From positions 1 through 64,000 of the forward strand of contig JABHLH010000004.1 in assembly GCA_018692925.1 (NCBI GenBank): a DNA stretch of 64,000 nucleotides. The letters are read 5' to 3'. Source of the DNA: an archaeon. GTDB lineage: Archaea; Nanobdellota; Nanobdellia; SCGC-AAA011-G17; GW2011-AR17. The notes beneath the pieces were generated by a model. The model saw only the letters and a program-made list of their open reading frames with translations. It had not been told where the DNA came from and made no database searches. The translations under genes were made by a program, and so were the position numbers. The first letter of the stretch is position 1, and the number at the start of each line of letters is the position of its first letter. Shown here piece after piece: positions 8,261 to 16,472 of the stretch.

Positions 8261-8848
8261 CTAAAACATTCCCATTAAGCCATTCAATACTTGTGCTCCA
8301 TCTAAAGGTCCTATAGGTATTAAATTAAAGATAAACAAGAAGATGTTCAATCTTTTAGAAATTGTCCAACCTATTAATTCTTTATCAGACATTTTTTTCT
8401 TAGTTTTAATAACAAATATACTAACTACATAAATCAACAAATTAACAAATGGTCCTGCAAATGCTATCAAAGCACTTTGGTATGGTAATGCGGACCCACT
8501 AATTGCAACATATGCTGGTGCTAAAAATAAAAATGGTGAATTTATTGCTTTCAAAATAATTCCAATAATTAATCCTGTTCCCCAAACATAAAAAGTTGCA
8601 TCTAATCCAAATGCTAATGCTACAAACTTATGTCCAAACTCATGTAACACTACAGCAGGGGTAGAAACAATCGCAGCGAACTTAATATCTTCCCAATCAA
8701 AAAGTTTTCTTGGCTTATATGGATCAGTTTTAATAAACCCTGAAAAGATATATCCAAGTGCTAAAGTTAGGATAATAAATTGTCCGATTTCAAATAAACT
8801 AAGTAACATATGACCTTTTAATAATAAAAACTTTAAAAAACTATTCAT
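8261..8848 (-). CDS. Site-2-protease-family (M50) intramembrane metalloprotease
   Basis: 195 aa with about five membrane segments. HEFGH (H69, E70, H73) is the zinc-binding catalytic motif, and the conserved late motif is seen as IPIGPLDGAQVL near residue 180, supplying the third ligand Asp. It is of the minimal archaeal M50 type without a PDZ domain, so it likely cleaves membrane-spanning segments. The ATG at 8848 overlaps a divergent promoter region, and an internal ATG at 8812 is a possible alternative start. It converges with tfe with a 2-nt gap. Confidence 0.85.
   Translation of the reverse strand: MNSFLKFLLLKGHMLLSLFEIGQFIILTLALGYIFSGFIKTDPYKPRKLFDWEDIKFAAIVSTPAVVLHEFGHKFVALAFGLDATFYVWGTGLIIGIILKAINSPFLFLAPAYVAISGSALPYQSALIAFAGPFVNLLIYVVSIFVIKTKKKMSDKELIGWTISKRLNIFLFIFNLIPIGPLDGAQVLNGLMGMF
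8831..8840. promoter_or_regulatory. TATA-like element between divergent membrane genes
   Basis: CTTTAAAAAA lies 22 nt before the ATG at 8863, right for a leaderless plus-strand transcript. The same near-palindromic AT tract could serve the M50 gene if that begins at its internal ATG (8812). Confidence 0.3.
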
Positions 8849-8862
8849 TCTTTACAATAGAC

Positions 8863-9315
8863 ATGTTATACCTTTTACCATTAATTGTATTTTCAGGATT
8901 ACTAATAGGTTTACTAATTAGGCACTTCTGTAAAGAGGAGATAAAACCTGGAAAAAAATACATAAAGATTACTGAACTAATTATTATACTACTAATTTCA
9001 ATTTTACTCTTCTATTTTAATTTCACAAACACTTACCTAACTTATATAGCAATCATTCTAGGAATTTTATCTTCATTTGTATTAAAAGAAAAATATTTCT
9101 ACTTTTCTTTAGCTTTACTAACTTTAAACTTTTATATAGCTTCACTAATTTTTATCTTTGGAATTGTTTCTGGATCTAAGAAAATTGTTAGAAAAATATT
9201 TTTATTCTTTCCTCCATTACTATTATTACTTACTGCTTTAGAATTATCTTATTTTACAATATTTGCTGCATCTTCTCTATTAACTTTATTTTTCATTAAA
9301 TCACAAAGCTTATAA
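8863..9315 (+). CDS. Hypothetical polytopic membrane protein
   Basis: 150 aa, nearly all hydrophobic, with about five short transmembrane segments and few charged loops (RHFCKEEIKPGKKY; GSKKIVRK). No motif I recognise. It is 25 nt upstream of the slipin gene on the same strand, so the two may be co-transcribed and the protein might be a partner in membrane organisation, which is only a context-based guess. Confidence 0.55.
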   Translation: MLYLLPLIVFSGLLIGLLIRHFCKEEIKPGKKYIKITELIIILLISILLFYFNFTNTYLTYIAIILGILSSFVLKEKYFYFSLALLTLNFYIASLIFIFGIVSGSKKIVRKIFLFFPPLLLLLTALELSYFTIFAASSLLTLFFIKSQSL

Positions 9316-9340
9316 AGCAAATAATCAATTTTATAATAAA

Positions 9341-10093
9341 ATGGCAATAGGTATCTCAATAGCAATAATAGGTGGTGTAATTTTATTATCAAGTCTTAAA
9401 GTTATCAAAGAATATGAAAGAAGTGTAAAATTCAATTTAGGTAAATTCTCTTCAGTTTTAAAACCTGGTTTGAACATTGTAATTCCTGTTCTTCAAACTC
9501 ATCAAAAAGCGGATATGAGAGTTAGAGTTGCTGATGTTCCAGATCAAGAAGCAATGACTGGAGATAATATTTCTGTTAGAGTTAATGCAGTTATTTATTA
9601 CAAGGTTACTGATGCAAAAAAAGCAATTTTAGAAGTTGAACATTATCCTTATGCAATTTCTCAGTTAGCTCAAACTACAATGAGAAATATTGTTGGTGAA
9701 GTTGAACTTGATGATTTACTTGCAAAGCGAGATAAGGTTGCATTGAAAATTAAAGACATTGTTGACAAAGAAACAGATCCTTGGGGTATCAAAGTAAATT
9801 CTGTAGAACTAAAAGACATTGTTTTACCTGAAGAAATGAAAAGAGTTATTGGTAAACAAGCTGAAGCTGAAAGAGAAAGAAGAGCTGTTATTACAAAGGC
9901 AGAAGGTGAAGCTCAAGCTGCTACAAATATGTCTAAGGCTGCAAAAACATTAGCATTAGCTCCTGGAGCTTTACATCTAAGAACTTTACAAAGTTTGAAT
10001 GATATCTCTAGTGATAAGAGTAATACAATAATCTTTGCAATTCCTTTGGAAATTCTTAAGGCATTTGAAGGAATGACTAATAAAAAGAAATAA
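9341..10093 (+). CDS. Slipin / stomatin-family (SPFH) membrane protein
   Basis: 250 aa. One N-terminal hydrophobic hairpin (residues 1-20) precedes the SPFH domain. Hallmarks are EYERSVKFNLGKF, KPGLNIVIPVLQ, DVPDQEAMTGDNISVRVNAVIYYKV and a coiled-coil stretch AEAERERRAVITKAEGEAQAA. Archaeal stomatins oligomerise at the membrane and are often substrates or partners of a NfeD/STOPP protease; no NfeD gene is beside it here. Length and order of motifs are normal. Confidence 0.88.
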   Translation: MAIGISIAIIGGVILLSSLKVIKEYERSVKFNLGKFSSVLKPGLNIVIPVLQTHQKADMRVRVADVPDQEAMTGDNISVRVNAVIYYKVTDAKKAILEVEHYPYAISQLAQTTMRNIVGEVELDDLLAKRDKVALKIKDIVDKETDPWGIKVNSVELKDIVLPEEMKRVIGKQAEAERERRAVITKAEGEAQAATNMSKAAKTLALAPGALHLRTLQSLNDISSDKSNTIIFAIPLEILKAFEGMTNKKK

Positions 10094-10113
10094 TTTTTTA
10101 TTTTTTTCTTTAA
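10094..10113 (+). terminator. T-rich terminator after the slipin gene
   Basis: A run of T residues broken by single A and C bases directly follows the stop codon. This is the usual form of an archaeal intrinsic terminator. Confidence 0.4.
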
Positions 10114-10130
10114 CATAGTCTGGTCATTGG

Positions 10131-10144
10131 ACACAGGTCTGTGC
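10131..10144. promoter_or_regulatory. Small palindrome upstream of the homing endonuclease
   Basis: CACAG-GT-CTGTG forms a perfect 5-bp palindrome just before the TATA-like CTTATAAACTT (10149-10159) of the endonuclease gene. It could be an operator or a nuclease site. The surrounding TCTGGT-ATTG-CAG-TCT pattern loosely repeats the tRNA sequence at 10840-10858. Confidence 0.25.
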
Positions 10145-10177
10145 AGAACTTATAAACTTATTTTTCTTAAATAAATT

Positions 10178-10876
10178 ATGCTTAAAAAAATTAATCCTCA
10201 AATTGCAGAATTACTTGGTGCACATATCGGAGATGGTACTTTATACAAAACAAATAGAGGTGTAGTTTGGGAATTAAGAGGTAGTTTAGATGAGAAAATT
10301 TATTACATTGAAAATATTACTCCTCTTCTTGAATCTATTTTTGATATTGCTTTTATTTCAAAATTTAGAAATGATGGAGGTAATGGTGTTTGGGGAATAC
10401 AAACTTCCAAAAAACAAATAATTAATTTTTTTTTAGATTATGAAATGCCAATCGGAAGTAAAACTTATATAGCAAAAATCCCCAAATATATTTTTGATTC
10501 CAATTTAGATATTCAAAGATCATTTATCAGAGGTTTATTTGATACAGATGGGTGCTTGAGATTTGAAAAAATAAATAGTAAATCTATTTATGATTATCCT
10601 AAAATAGAATTTGGTTTTGCTTCAAAAATTTTAAGAGATAATCTTAAGAAATTACTTGATATCCTTGAATTTCGTTCTTATATCTGGTTTGATAAGCATA
10701 CAAGTGCATATAAATTGTGTCTTTCGGGTAAGAAACAGCTTGAAAAATGGATAATTGAGATTAGTCCAAGAAACCAAAAGCATTTAAATAAATATAATCT
10801 TTGGAAAGATCAAGGTTTTATATTGCCGAGATCGCATAATCTGGTATTGCGCAGATCTCATAATGAGAGTGTATGA
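10178..10876 (+). CDS. LAGLIDADG homing endonuclease
   Basis: 232 aa with two LAGLIDADG helices: IAELLGAHIGDG (residues ~8-19) and FIRGLFDTDGC (~115-125), as expected of a monomeric two-domain enzyme. Both acidic catalytic residues are present. It has its own TATA-like box about 25 nt upstream. Its last ~17 codons run through the 5' half of an interrupted tRNA-Met-like gene, so the C-terminal residues are translated tRNA sequence. This suggests a mobile gene that invaded a tRNA locus; its DNA target is probably the tRNA gene or its intron, which is inference. Confidence 0.85.
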   Translation: MLKKINPQIAELLGAHIGDGTLYKTNRGVVWELRGSLDEKIYYIENITPLLESIFDIAFISKFRNDGGNGVWGIQTSKKQIINFFLDYEMPIGSKTYIAKIPKYIFDSNLDIQRSFIRGLFDTDGCLRFEKINSKSIYDYPKIEFGFASKILRDNLKKLLDILEFRSYIWFDKHTSAYKLCLSGKKQLEKWIIEISPRNQKHLNKYNLWKDQGFILPRSHNLVLRRSHNESV

Positions 10877-10946
10877 CTGCTAGGTTTATAATAACGAAGA
10901 AATCCTGTTTCCTTTGGATATCTGGGTTCAAATCCCAGTCTCGGCG
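10825..10946 (+). tRNA. tRNA-Met(CAT), elongator-like, interrupted by ~48 nt; possibly degenerate
   Basis: GCCGAGA (10825-10831) pairs perfectly with TCTCGGC (10939-10945). The D arm contains AATCTGGTA, and the T arm is CTGGG-TTCAAAT-CCCAG (10922-10938). After stem CAGAT (10852-10856) comes loop CTCATA with anticodon CAT. If exon 2 starts near 10911, CTTTG gives four of five anticodon-stem pairs including one G-U, with a U-C mismatch, leaving an intron of about 48 nt (10863-10910). A canonical bulge-helix-bulge could not be drawn, so this may be a relaxed-splice intron or a tRNA damaged by the adjoining mobile gene. Confidence 0.55.
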
Positions 10947-10951
10947 TATTT
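10939..10951 (+). repeat. Direct repeat at tRNA 3' end, copy 1
   Basis: TCTCGGCGTATTT spans the tRNA 3' acceptor strand and the next bases. A copy with one mismatch lies at 11218-11230. Such tRNA-end repeats often mark integration (att) sites. Confidence 0.35.
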
Positions 10952-11117
10952 TACCTATGGGTATAAAACCTCTTTTTAATATCCCTTCTTTTTGGGGAAT
11001 ATTAAAGGACTTATAAGAAGCTATTTCTAAAAAATATGTATGGTATACGATTCAAAATGAATCTATTGGCCAATATTCCATAAGATTTATATACGACTTA
11101 TTAATCATAACAAAAAT

Positions 11118-11210
11118 GATTTAGAATATTTAATTGACTATCCAAACCTTATTAAAACTGTTAAAGTTATTGTAGCAAATGTTGCTTTAGAAGCTGGAAT
11201 TATCAAATAA
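11118..11210 (+). pseudogene. Short coding remnant beside the tRNA
   Basis: A 30-codon frame (DLEYLIDYPNLIKTVKV...) ends in TAA but has no in-frame start. A TATA-like GATTTATATA (11084-11093) and an ATG at 11116 precede it in the wrong frame, as if one indel had destroyed a small gene. I do not recognise the peptide. The rest of 10947-11286 shows no other coding frame or RNA gene that I can support. Confidence 0.3.
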
Positions 11211-11217
11211 AACATTA

Positions 11218-11230
11218 TCTTGGCGTATTT
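11218..11230 (+). repeat. Direct repeat of tRNA 3' end, copy 2
   Basis: TCTTGGCGTATTT matches copy 1 (10939-10951) at 12 of 13 positions and encloses about 270 nt of apparent debris. It is a candidate remnant attachment site. Confidence 0.35.
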
Positions 11231-11286
11231 ACTTTTTTTAATATTTTTATTTAGCATTTATTATATTTGTATTTGAATTTAAAAAA

Positions 11287-12408
11287 TTAACTTAACCAAT
11301 TTAAAGATAAAACTTCTTCATCATTCATTATTTTATCTCTTAGTGTTCTAAATCTATGTTCAAAGAATTTTTGCCATTTTTTAGAATCTGGAAGAAATAA
11401 CCTTCTTTCTGCCAATGCAACTGATTTGTATGATGGTGTAAACAAACGACTTTCTTGAGTAGAATAATGTCTATTTTGTAATCCTGCAACCAATCTTATT
11501 AAAGCACTTAACTGCATTGTAGTTTGATCCAAACCATATAAAGGGTGGTCCTTATTTCCATTTGAAAATTTACTTCCAACAGTTCCAAACTCTGGAGCCA
11601 TAACAAGAGCATTTTCATAATGTGAATCCACATAATCTATTGAAGATCCTACTGCTCTAAAACCTTCATCTGGTTGTTCAAGAGATGTTAAAGGTGAAGA
11701 TTCAAACAATTTATCAATTAAATCAAATTTTTGAGTTCCTGGTGCTTGAGGAACAAATCCAATTAATTGTTCATTGAGAAAAAATCCTGTATGGATATCT
11801 AAAAATATAAATGGCTGCCCTTTTTCTGCAATTCTTTTATATATTTTTTTTAAATTTATAACTTCTGGCTCATCTATTCCTCTTTGGCCTATATAAAACA
11901 ATAAACCTGGGTGCTCTCTTTGTCCCATTGCAATAGCTTCTTTTAGTTCATTTACTCTTCCTGATTTTTTATATTCAACAAAAGTTTTAATTAAATTTAT
12001 TGCATCCTTTCCTGTAAACCTATGTTTAGGATTCAAAATATCTACTAAAGTATTATAGCCTGGATTAGAATGTTCCAGATCTGAAGCAAATGCTCTATTC
12101 AAATCTACATAGTTTTGATTTAATCTAGTTCCTTCTGCCATACCTTTTGGGTTTGCCCCATGAATAAAACTAAAACTCCAATCACTCTTTCCAACAACTT
12201 GTTCAATAGTGTCAATAATTGCAGCAGAACCAGCATAACCTTCAGCTCCATGCAAACCAGCTTGAATAACTAATCTACAAGGTCCACTTCTATCAAAATG
12301 TGCAACATTAATTTCATGGTCTCCAATAGGATAACTCTTTAATATTGCATCTGAACAAGCATTTTTAAATCGTTCTACACTCTCTTCATAATTGCTTATA
12401 AAATCCAT
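11287..12408 (-). CDS. DUF2817 / M14-like zinc carboxypeptidase-family protein
   Basis: 373 aa. GLHGAEGYAGSA (H53, E56) is the zinc-binding HxxE of M14-type peptidases in DUF2817 form. FLDIHTGFF near residue 205 supplies the third ligand, and the C-terminal third has MAPEFGTVG with a candidate catalytic Glu. Family members are predicted metallocarboxypeptidases or deacylases; substrate unknown. No signal peptide, so it is probably cytoplasmic. Same strand as the PHP gene but 58 nt away. Confidence 0.75.
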   Translation of the reverse strand: MDFISNYEESVERFKNACSDAILKSYPIGDHEINVAHFDRSGPCRLVIQAGLHGAEGYAGSAAIIDTIEQVVGKSDWSFSFIHGANPKGMAEGTRLNQNYVDLNRAFASDLEHSNPGYNTLVDILNPKHRFTGKDAINLIKTFVEYKKSGRVNELKEAIAMGQREHPGLLFYIGQRGIDEPEVINLKKIYKRIAEKGQPFIFLDIHTGFFLNEQLIGFVPQAPGTQKFDLIDKLFESSPLTSLEQPDEGFRAVGSSIDYVDSHYENALVMAPEFGTVGSKFSNGNKDHPLYGLDQTTMQLSALIRLVAGLQNRHYSTQESRLFTPSYKSVALAERRLFLPDSKKWQKFFEHRFRTLRDKIMNDEEVLSLNWLS

Positions 12409-12466
12409 AAATTTTTTTTCAATTGGTCCTTTATAAATCTAACTATTTTGATGTAAAAAAAGAATA

Positions 12467-13129
12467 TTAATATCCACCAGCCCTCAAAAATTTCAATCCA
12501 TTAATTCTCAAATGCATCATATCATACAGAGTATGAGAATCACTATTAACATAAATTCTATCAACCATTCCTAACATTTGCTCTAATTTTTCCATATCAG
12601 TTTTACCAAAAACTAAATTTGCACAATTTAATTCTACAGGCACATTAAAATGATTTGCAACTTCAACAACTCTTCCAACATTTACATGTTCTGAAAAGTA
12701 TTTAGCACAAAGATGTCCAATACAATCAATTTCTTTATGGTGTTTTTCTAATGCACTAATATAAGCATCAGTAATTTTTCTAGGTTCACCCTTATACACA
12801 CCTCTATGTGCAGATAACAAAACAAAATCTTTCATTCTATATTCATTTTCAAAATCTACTTCTCCCTCTTCACTAATTAAATCAGCTTCGACACCAAAAA
12901 CAACATTAACATCATTATGAATATTTTTCCATCTAAATTTAACACAAGATCCACTTGTTTTTTTAACAATATCATGACGTATTAAATGTGATTTAGAGTG
13001 ATCTGTTATAGCAAATTTTTTTAAGCCTGCTCTTCCGGCCATAATTACCATTTCATCAACAGAATTTAATCCATCAGAATAACTAAAAGTGTGACTGTGC
13101 ATATCAGAATTTGGGTTTATGATTTTCAT
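12467..13129 (-). CDS. PHP-domain metal-dependent phosphoesterase
   Basis: 220 aa. N-terminal DMHSHTFSYSDG (H11, H13 and later Asp) is PHP motif 1. FAITDHSKSHL is motif 2, GVEADLISEEGEVDF follows, and VNSDSHTLYDMM near the C-terminus is motif 4. The fold is the trinuclear-metal PHP type found in histidinol phosphatases and DNA-polymerase-associated phosphoesterases. No his genes are nearby, so a histidinol-phosphatase role is not implied. Confidence 0.8.
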   Translation of the reverse strand: MKIINPNSDMHSHTFSYSDGLNSVDEMVIMAGRAGLKKFAITDHSKSHLIRHDIVKKTSGSCVKFRWKNIHNDVNVVFGVEADLISEEGEVDFENEYRMKDFVLLSAHRGVYKGEPRKITDAYISALEKHHKEIDCIGHLCAKYFSEHVNVGRVVEVANHFNVPVELNCANLVFGKTDMEKLEQMLGMVDRIYVNSDSHTLYDMMHLRINGLKFLRAGGY

Positions 13130-13195
13130 TCATCTATTTTTCTTTAAACTGTTTATAAATTTTATCTAAGAAAAATCTTTATTAAAATAAAAAAA

Positions 13196-14131
13196 TTAAC
13201 TTTTTTTGCTAGTTAAATATCTAACAAATTCTCTACCTTTTTTAGCAGCTTCAAACATTTGGTCTTCAATATCATCAACTTCTTTTTCACCATAAATTGT
13301 CTCTTGAAGTAACATTTTTAGAACATCTCTATCTAAAAATTCCCTTCTATAACCTCTTACCATATTATCTGCTAATTGTGATCTAGCTTCACTAACTAAG
13401 AAAGCTCCTTCTTTTCCAATTACATAAATAACTGGAGTTCCACCAACACCTTGATTTCTAACAGAGGCTCTATGTGTAGCATAAATTAAAGCTTCAATAC
13501 CTTCAACAGGATCAATATTTTTCAATTTTTCTCTTTCTAATTTTTCAATAAATTCTACAATAACTTCATCAGCACTATCATTACCTGAACCCACTACATC
13601 ATAAGGTCTTCCAATTAATGTTGGTACTAAATTACTTGCATCTGCTCTATATAATCTTACATTGTCTTTATCTTTTCCTAAAATTGTAAATGTATTATTT
13701 GAAATTTGTGCATTAGCTTGATTTTGTATATTATTCATTCTTTCAATTAAATCCTGTCTTATTGGTATTACTTGGCCTTCCTCACTTCTACAATGTCCAG
13801 AAATAAATTCTTCATATCTAATTCCTAAATTTGATTCTAATTCTCCTCTTACAATTGCAAGCTTTCTTACATCCATAATTCTTGCTGTAATTTCTGCAAT
13901 CTGCTCTGAATTTTGTGCAGGATTTATATTAAAATAATCTCTAAGTCTTTCACTAACATTAAATAAAAAATCAGCATGACCTGTTCCACCAATAATAGCA
14001 TAAGTCTCTCCATTTCCAATTCTAACTAACTTGTCAGCAAATGAAAGTTTTCTATTTCCATAAGTACTTTGCTCATCTGCAACGATTGCTCCTTCTTGAG
14101 AATTAAATCTCATACTGCTAATAACTGTCAT
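13196..14131 (-). CDS. Proteasome beta-like Ntn hydrolase, divergent and enlarged
   Basis: 311 aa. Removal of Met would expose Thr (M-TVISS), followed by EGAIVADEQST (Asp/Ser at the beta-subunit position 17) and FADKL (Lys33-like). This is the proteasome beta/HslV active-site set. GSGNDSADE and the segment EALIYATHRASVRNQGVGG match the S/D-GSG and A...RD...GG parts of beta subunits. It lacks a propeptide and has an insertion (~95-155) and a C-terminal helical extension, so it is neither the standard PsmB nor HslV. It probably forms a threonine protease or a related self-compartmentalising complex. Confidence 0.65.
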   Translation of the reverse strand: MTVISSMRFNSQEGAIVADEQSTYGNRKLSFADKLVRIGNGETYAIIGGTGHADFLFNVSERLRDYFNINPAQNSEQIAEITARIMDVRKLAIVRGELESNLGIRYEEFISGHCRSEEGQVIPIRQDLIERMNNIQNQANAQISNNTFTILGKDKDNVRLYRADASNLVPTLIGRPYDVVGSGNDSADEVIVEFIEKLEREKLKNIDPVEGIEALIYATHRASVRNQGVGGTPVIYVIGKEGAFLVSEARSQLADNMVRGYRREFLDRDVLKMLLQETIYGEKEVDDIEDQMFEAAKKGREFVRYLTSKKS

Positions 14132-14202
14132 CCTTTTTCTTCAATATTCATCATATATAAAACTATCTATTGTTACTACTTACTAATCACAAACAAAACC
14201 AA

Positions 14203-14214
14203 AGATTTATATAC
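14203..14214 (+). promoter_or_regulatory. TATA box of the 112-aa gene
   Basis: GATTTATATACT lies about 40 nt before the ATG at 14250, and AGAGGAAAAT upstream of the ATG may act as a ribosome-binding site. Confidence 0.4.
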
Positions 14215-14249
14215 TATGGATTTACACAAATTCAGAGGAAAATAATAAA

Positions 14250-14588
14250 ATGACAAAAGACAATGATAAAATATATTGTACTTTAGATGCAGTTTTTGCA
14301 GAAGATGATAAAGCTCATGATGCATTAAGTAGAGAATTTGAAGTAACTGATGATGACTTAAGGTTTTTATATTCCGGAAAAAATGTTCTAGGATTTGAAG
14401 AAGATGGAACTCCTATTAGAAGAGAATCAATAATCGAAAAACCCTACATTACAGATGAAGGAAAATGGTCAGACCATAGAGATTATGTTCTGCCTACAAT
14501 AAAAGAAGATATTGAAGCTGGAATCTTATCAGTTAATTATTTAAGACCTGATCTAAGACATCTAGTTAATATAGTGGATGAAGAATAA
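14250..14588 (+). CDS. Hypothetical acidic protein
   Basis: 112 aa, strongly acidic, with no hydrophobic segment or cysteine pattern (one Cys). It has its own TATA-like box and lies divergent from the Ntn hydrolase, so co-regulation is possible. I do not recognise its family. Confidence 0.5.
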   Translation: MTKDNDKIYCTLDAVFAEDDKAHDALSREFEVTDDDLRFLYSGKNVLGFEEDGTPIRRESIIEKPYITDEGKWSDHRDYVLPTIKEDIEAGILSVNYLRPDLRHLVNIVDEE

Positions 14589-14600
14589 ATTTTTTTATTT

Positions 14601-14957
14601 TTAATAATTTTCTTCAATATATTCATAACAATCTTCTTTTCTTGAACTATCAGTATTTGCTTCACAAATTTCTTCCAAATCATCGATCTCTGCTTCTCTA
14701 CTCTGATCAGCAAAATCTAAACATTCATCAAAATAGTAAGGATAATTTTCACAATACTCAATATTTCCACTCTCTTTAGCCATTCTTGTATAACAATCTG
14801 CTTTCATAGAAGTATCACTTATACCTTCACAAGTACTATCAACTATTATTTCTTCTTCTCCACTATCAATCAAATAGAAGAACAGAGAAATTAGAACAAT
14901 AACAATAAGGCTCCATAACAAACAATTATAACAAATCTTTTTTACTCTTTTTCTCAT
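14601..14957 (-). CDS. Membrane-anchored small Cys-repeat protein
   Basis: 118 aa. A basic start and one membrane helix (residues ~10-30) precede an exported acidic region. Two related units, C-EGISDTSMKADCYTRMA and C-EANTDSSRKEDCYEYI, show the same Cys spacing, with two more cysteines between them. This repeated Cx(~10)DCY pattern is common in secreted DPANN proteins, from memory. Function unknown; disulfide-stabilised surface role inferred. Confidence 0.55.
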   Translation of the reverse strand: MRKRVKKICYNCLLWSLIVIVLISLFFYLIDSGEEEIIVDSTCEGISDTSMKADCYTRMAKESGNIEYCENYPYYFDECLDFADQSREAEIDDLEEICEANTDSSRKEDCYEYIEENY

Positions 14958-15038
14958 ATCTCTTTTAAACTCTTTAGAACTTTATATAATTATTCATAAT
15001 AAAACTTATATAATCTTAACCTAGATCTTAAATTTACA

Positions 15039-16472
15039 ATGACAAGGGAATCAAGAGTTTTAATAGGACTTCAATATGGTGATGAAGGTAAGGCAAGAGT
15101 TTTAGACAAAATTTTATCTCGATTAAGGGATTCAAGATTAAGATTAACTCCTAAATATAAAAATGTAGTTGCTAGGTTTGCTGGTGGAGCAAATGCAGGT
15201 CATACTTTAGAGAAAGGAGATAAACGAGTTGTCTTACATCAAATTCCTTCTGGAATATTTGATCCTGATGCAAAATTATACATTGCAAGTGGTTGTGTTT
15301 TAAATCCTCAAAAAACAAACCGAGAAATTACTGACATAAATAATATTGGTATTTCTATAGAAAAAAGATTACATATTGCTGCAAATACAACTTTAATTCA
15401 ACCTCATCATTTAATCCTTGACGCTATTCATGGTAAAGCTATTGGAACAACTGGAAATGGAATTGGTCATGCTTATGCAGACAGAGCACAAAGAGCATTA
15501 GGTGAAACATTAAAGACTTTAAGATTTGCAGATTATTTAATTGATACAGAAGCTGGAAAAGATGTTGTAAGAGCAAATTTAGAAGAAACAAATGCTATAC
15601 ATAATTTAGATTTAAATGTTAATAAATTAACTGAAGAATTTCATATGGAAACTATGGAACTTGAAAAATATTTAACCAAAAATCCTTTATTTCTAGAAAG
15701 CTTAGTTGCTGATTATGGTTATGATGTTTTCTATGAGGGTGCACAAGCAGTAATGCTTGATAATCTTACAGGTACTGTTCCTTTTGTTACTTCAAGTAGG
15801 ACATTAGCAGGAGCAGCATACACTTGTGGTGATTTATCTTCAAGATATCATAAAAGAACAATGGGTGTTGCCAAAGCTATTATGTCAAGGGTTGGTAACG
15901 GTCCATTTGTTTCTGGATTTGCAGGAAAAGAATCTGAAAAATATTGTATGGCTGATGGTGGAAACAAATATAAAAAAGCAGAAGAAAAAAGGCTTTATGA
16001 TATAGATACTTTATCCAAATCAGAAAATCCTTTAGATTTAGAAATTTTATTAAGAAGGTGGGGTAAAGAATATGGTGCATCTACAAAAAGACCAAGAAGA
16101 ATTGGAGCTTTAGACTTAGTGATGTTAAAACAAAACTGTGCTCTTAATGATATAGATGAGTTATATATAACTAAGTTTGACTGTCTAGAACATTTTTCAA
16201 GAACAACTTTGCCAGGGATTCCAGTAGTTACTGCTTATGAATTAGATGGTAAAATAATTAATTATATGCCAACAACAACAAAAGAAGCAGAGGCTGCAAA
16301 ACCAATTGTAGAATATTTACCTCATATTAGAGAAGATATTTCTGGAGCAACTCATAAGGATCATTTGCCAAGTTCTGTATTTGATGTAAAGAGTTTTATT
16401 GAAGCTCAGGTTAGAGTGCCTATTTACGGGATTGGTGTAGGTCCAGAAAGAGATCAATTTGTTTTCTTATAA
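15039..16472 (+). CDS. purA: Adenylosuccinate synthetase, long and divergent
   Basis: 477 aa. It ligates IMP and Asp with GTP in AMP synthesis. Seen: LIGLQYGDEGKAR (P-loop-like, residues ~8-20), FAGGANAGHT, GTTGNGIGHAYADR, YEGAQAVMLD, PFVTSSRT and KRPRRIGALDLVMLKQNCALN. The usual GDEGKGK has become GDEGKAR and EGAQG has become EGAQA. The protein is longer than most archaeal PurA, which could reduce or shift activity. Promoter TATA-like ACTTATATAAT lies about 30 nt upstream. Confidence 0.85.
   Translation: MTRESRVLIGLQYGDEGKARVLDKILSRLRDSRLRLTPKYKNVVARFAGGANAGHTLEKGDKRVVLHQIPSGIFDPDAKLYIASGCVLNPQKTNREITDINNIGISIEKRLHIAANTTLIQPHHLILDAIHGKAIGTTGNGIGHAYADRAQRALGETLKTLRFADYLIDTEAGKDVVRANLEETNAIHNLDLNVNKLTEEFHMETMELEKYLTKNPLFLESLVADYGYDVFYEGAQAVMLDNLTGTVPFVTSSRTLAGAAYTCGDLSSRYHKRTMGVAKAIMSRVGNGPFVSGFAGKESEKYCMADGGNKYKKAEEKRLYDIDTLSKSENPLDLEILLRRWGKEYGASTKRPRRIGALDLVMLKQNCALNDIDELYITKFDCLEHFSRTTLPGIPVVTAYELDGKIINYMPTTTKEAEAAKPIVEYLPHIREDISGATHKDHLPSSVFDVKSFIEAQVRVPIYGIGVGPERDQFVFL

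Noticed and set aside
10115..10145. Upstream half-tRNA that could pair with 10825-10946 as a split tRNA
   Set aside because: Similarity to the D-loop/anticodon region is weak and there is no acceptor stem; kept only as a remark in the endonuclease finding.
10178..10876. Endonuclease as an inteln-type (intein) element
   Set aside because: No intein splice motifs or host protein frame around it.
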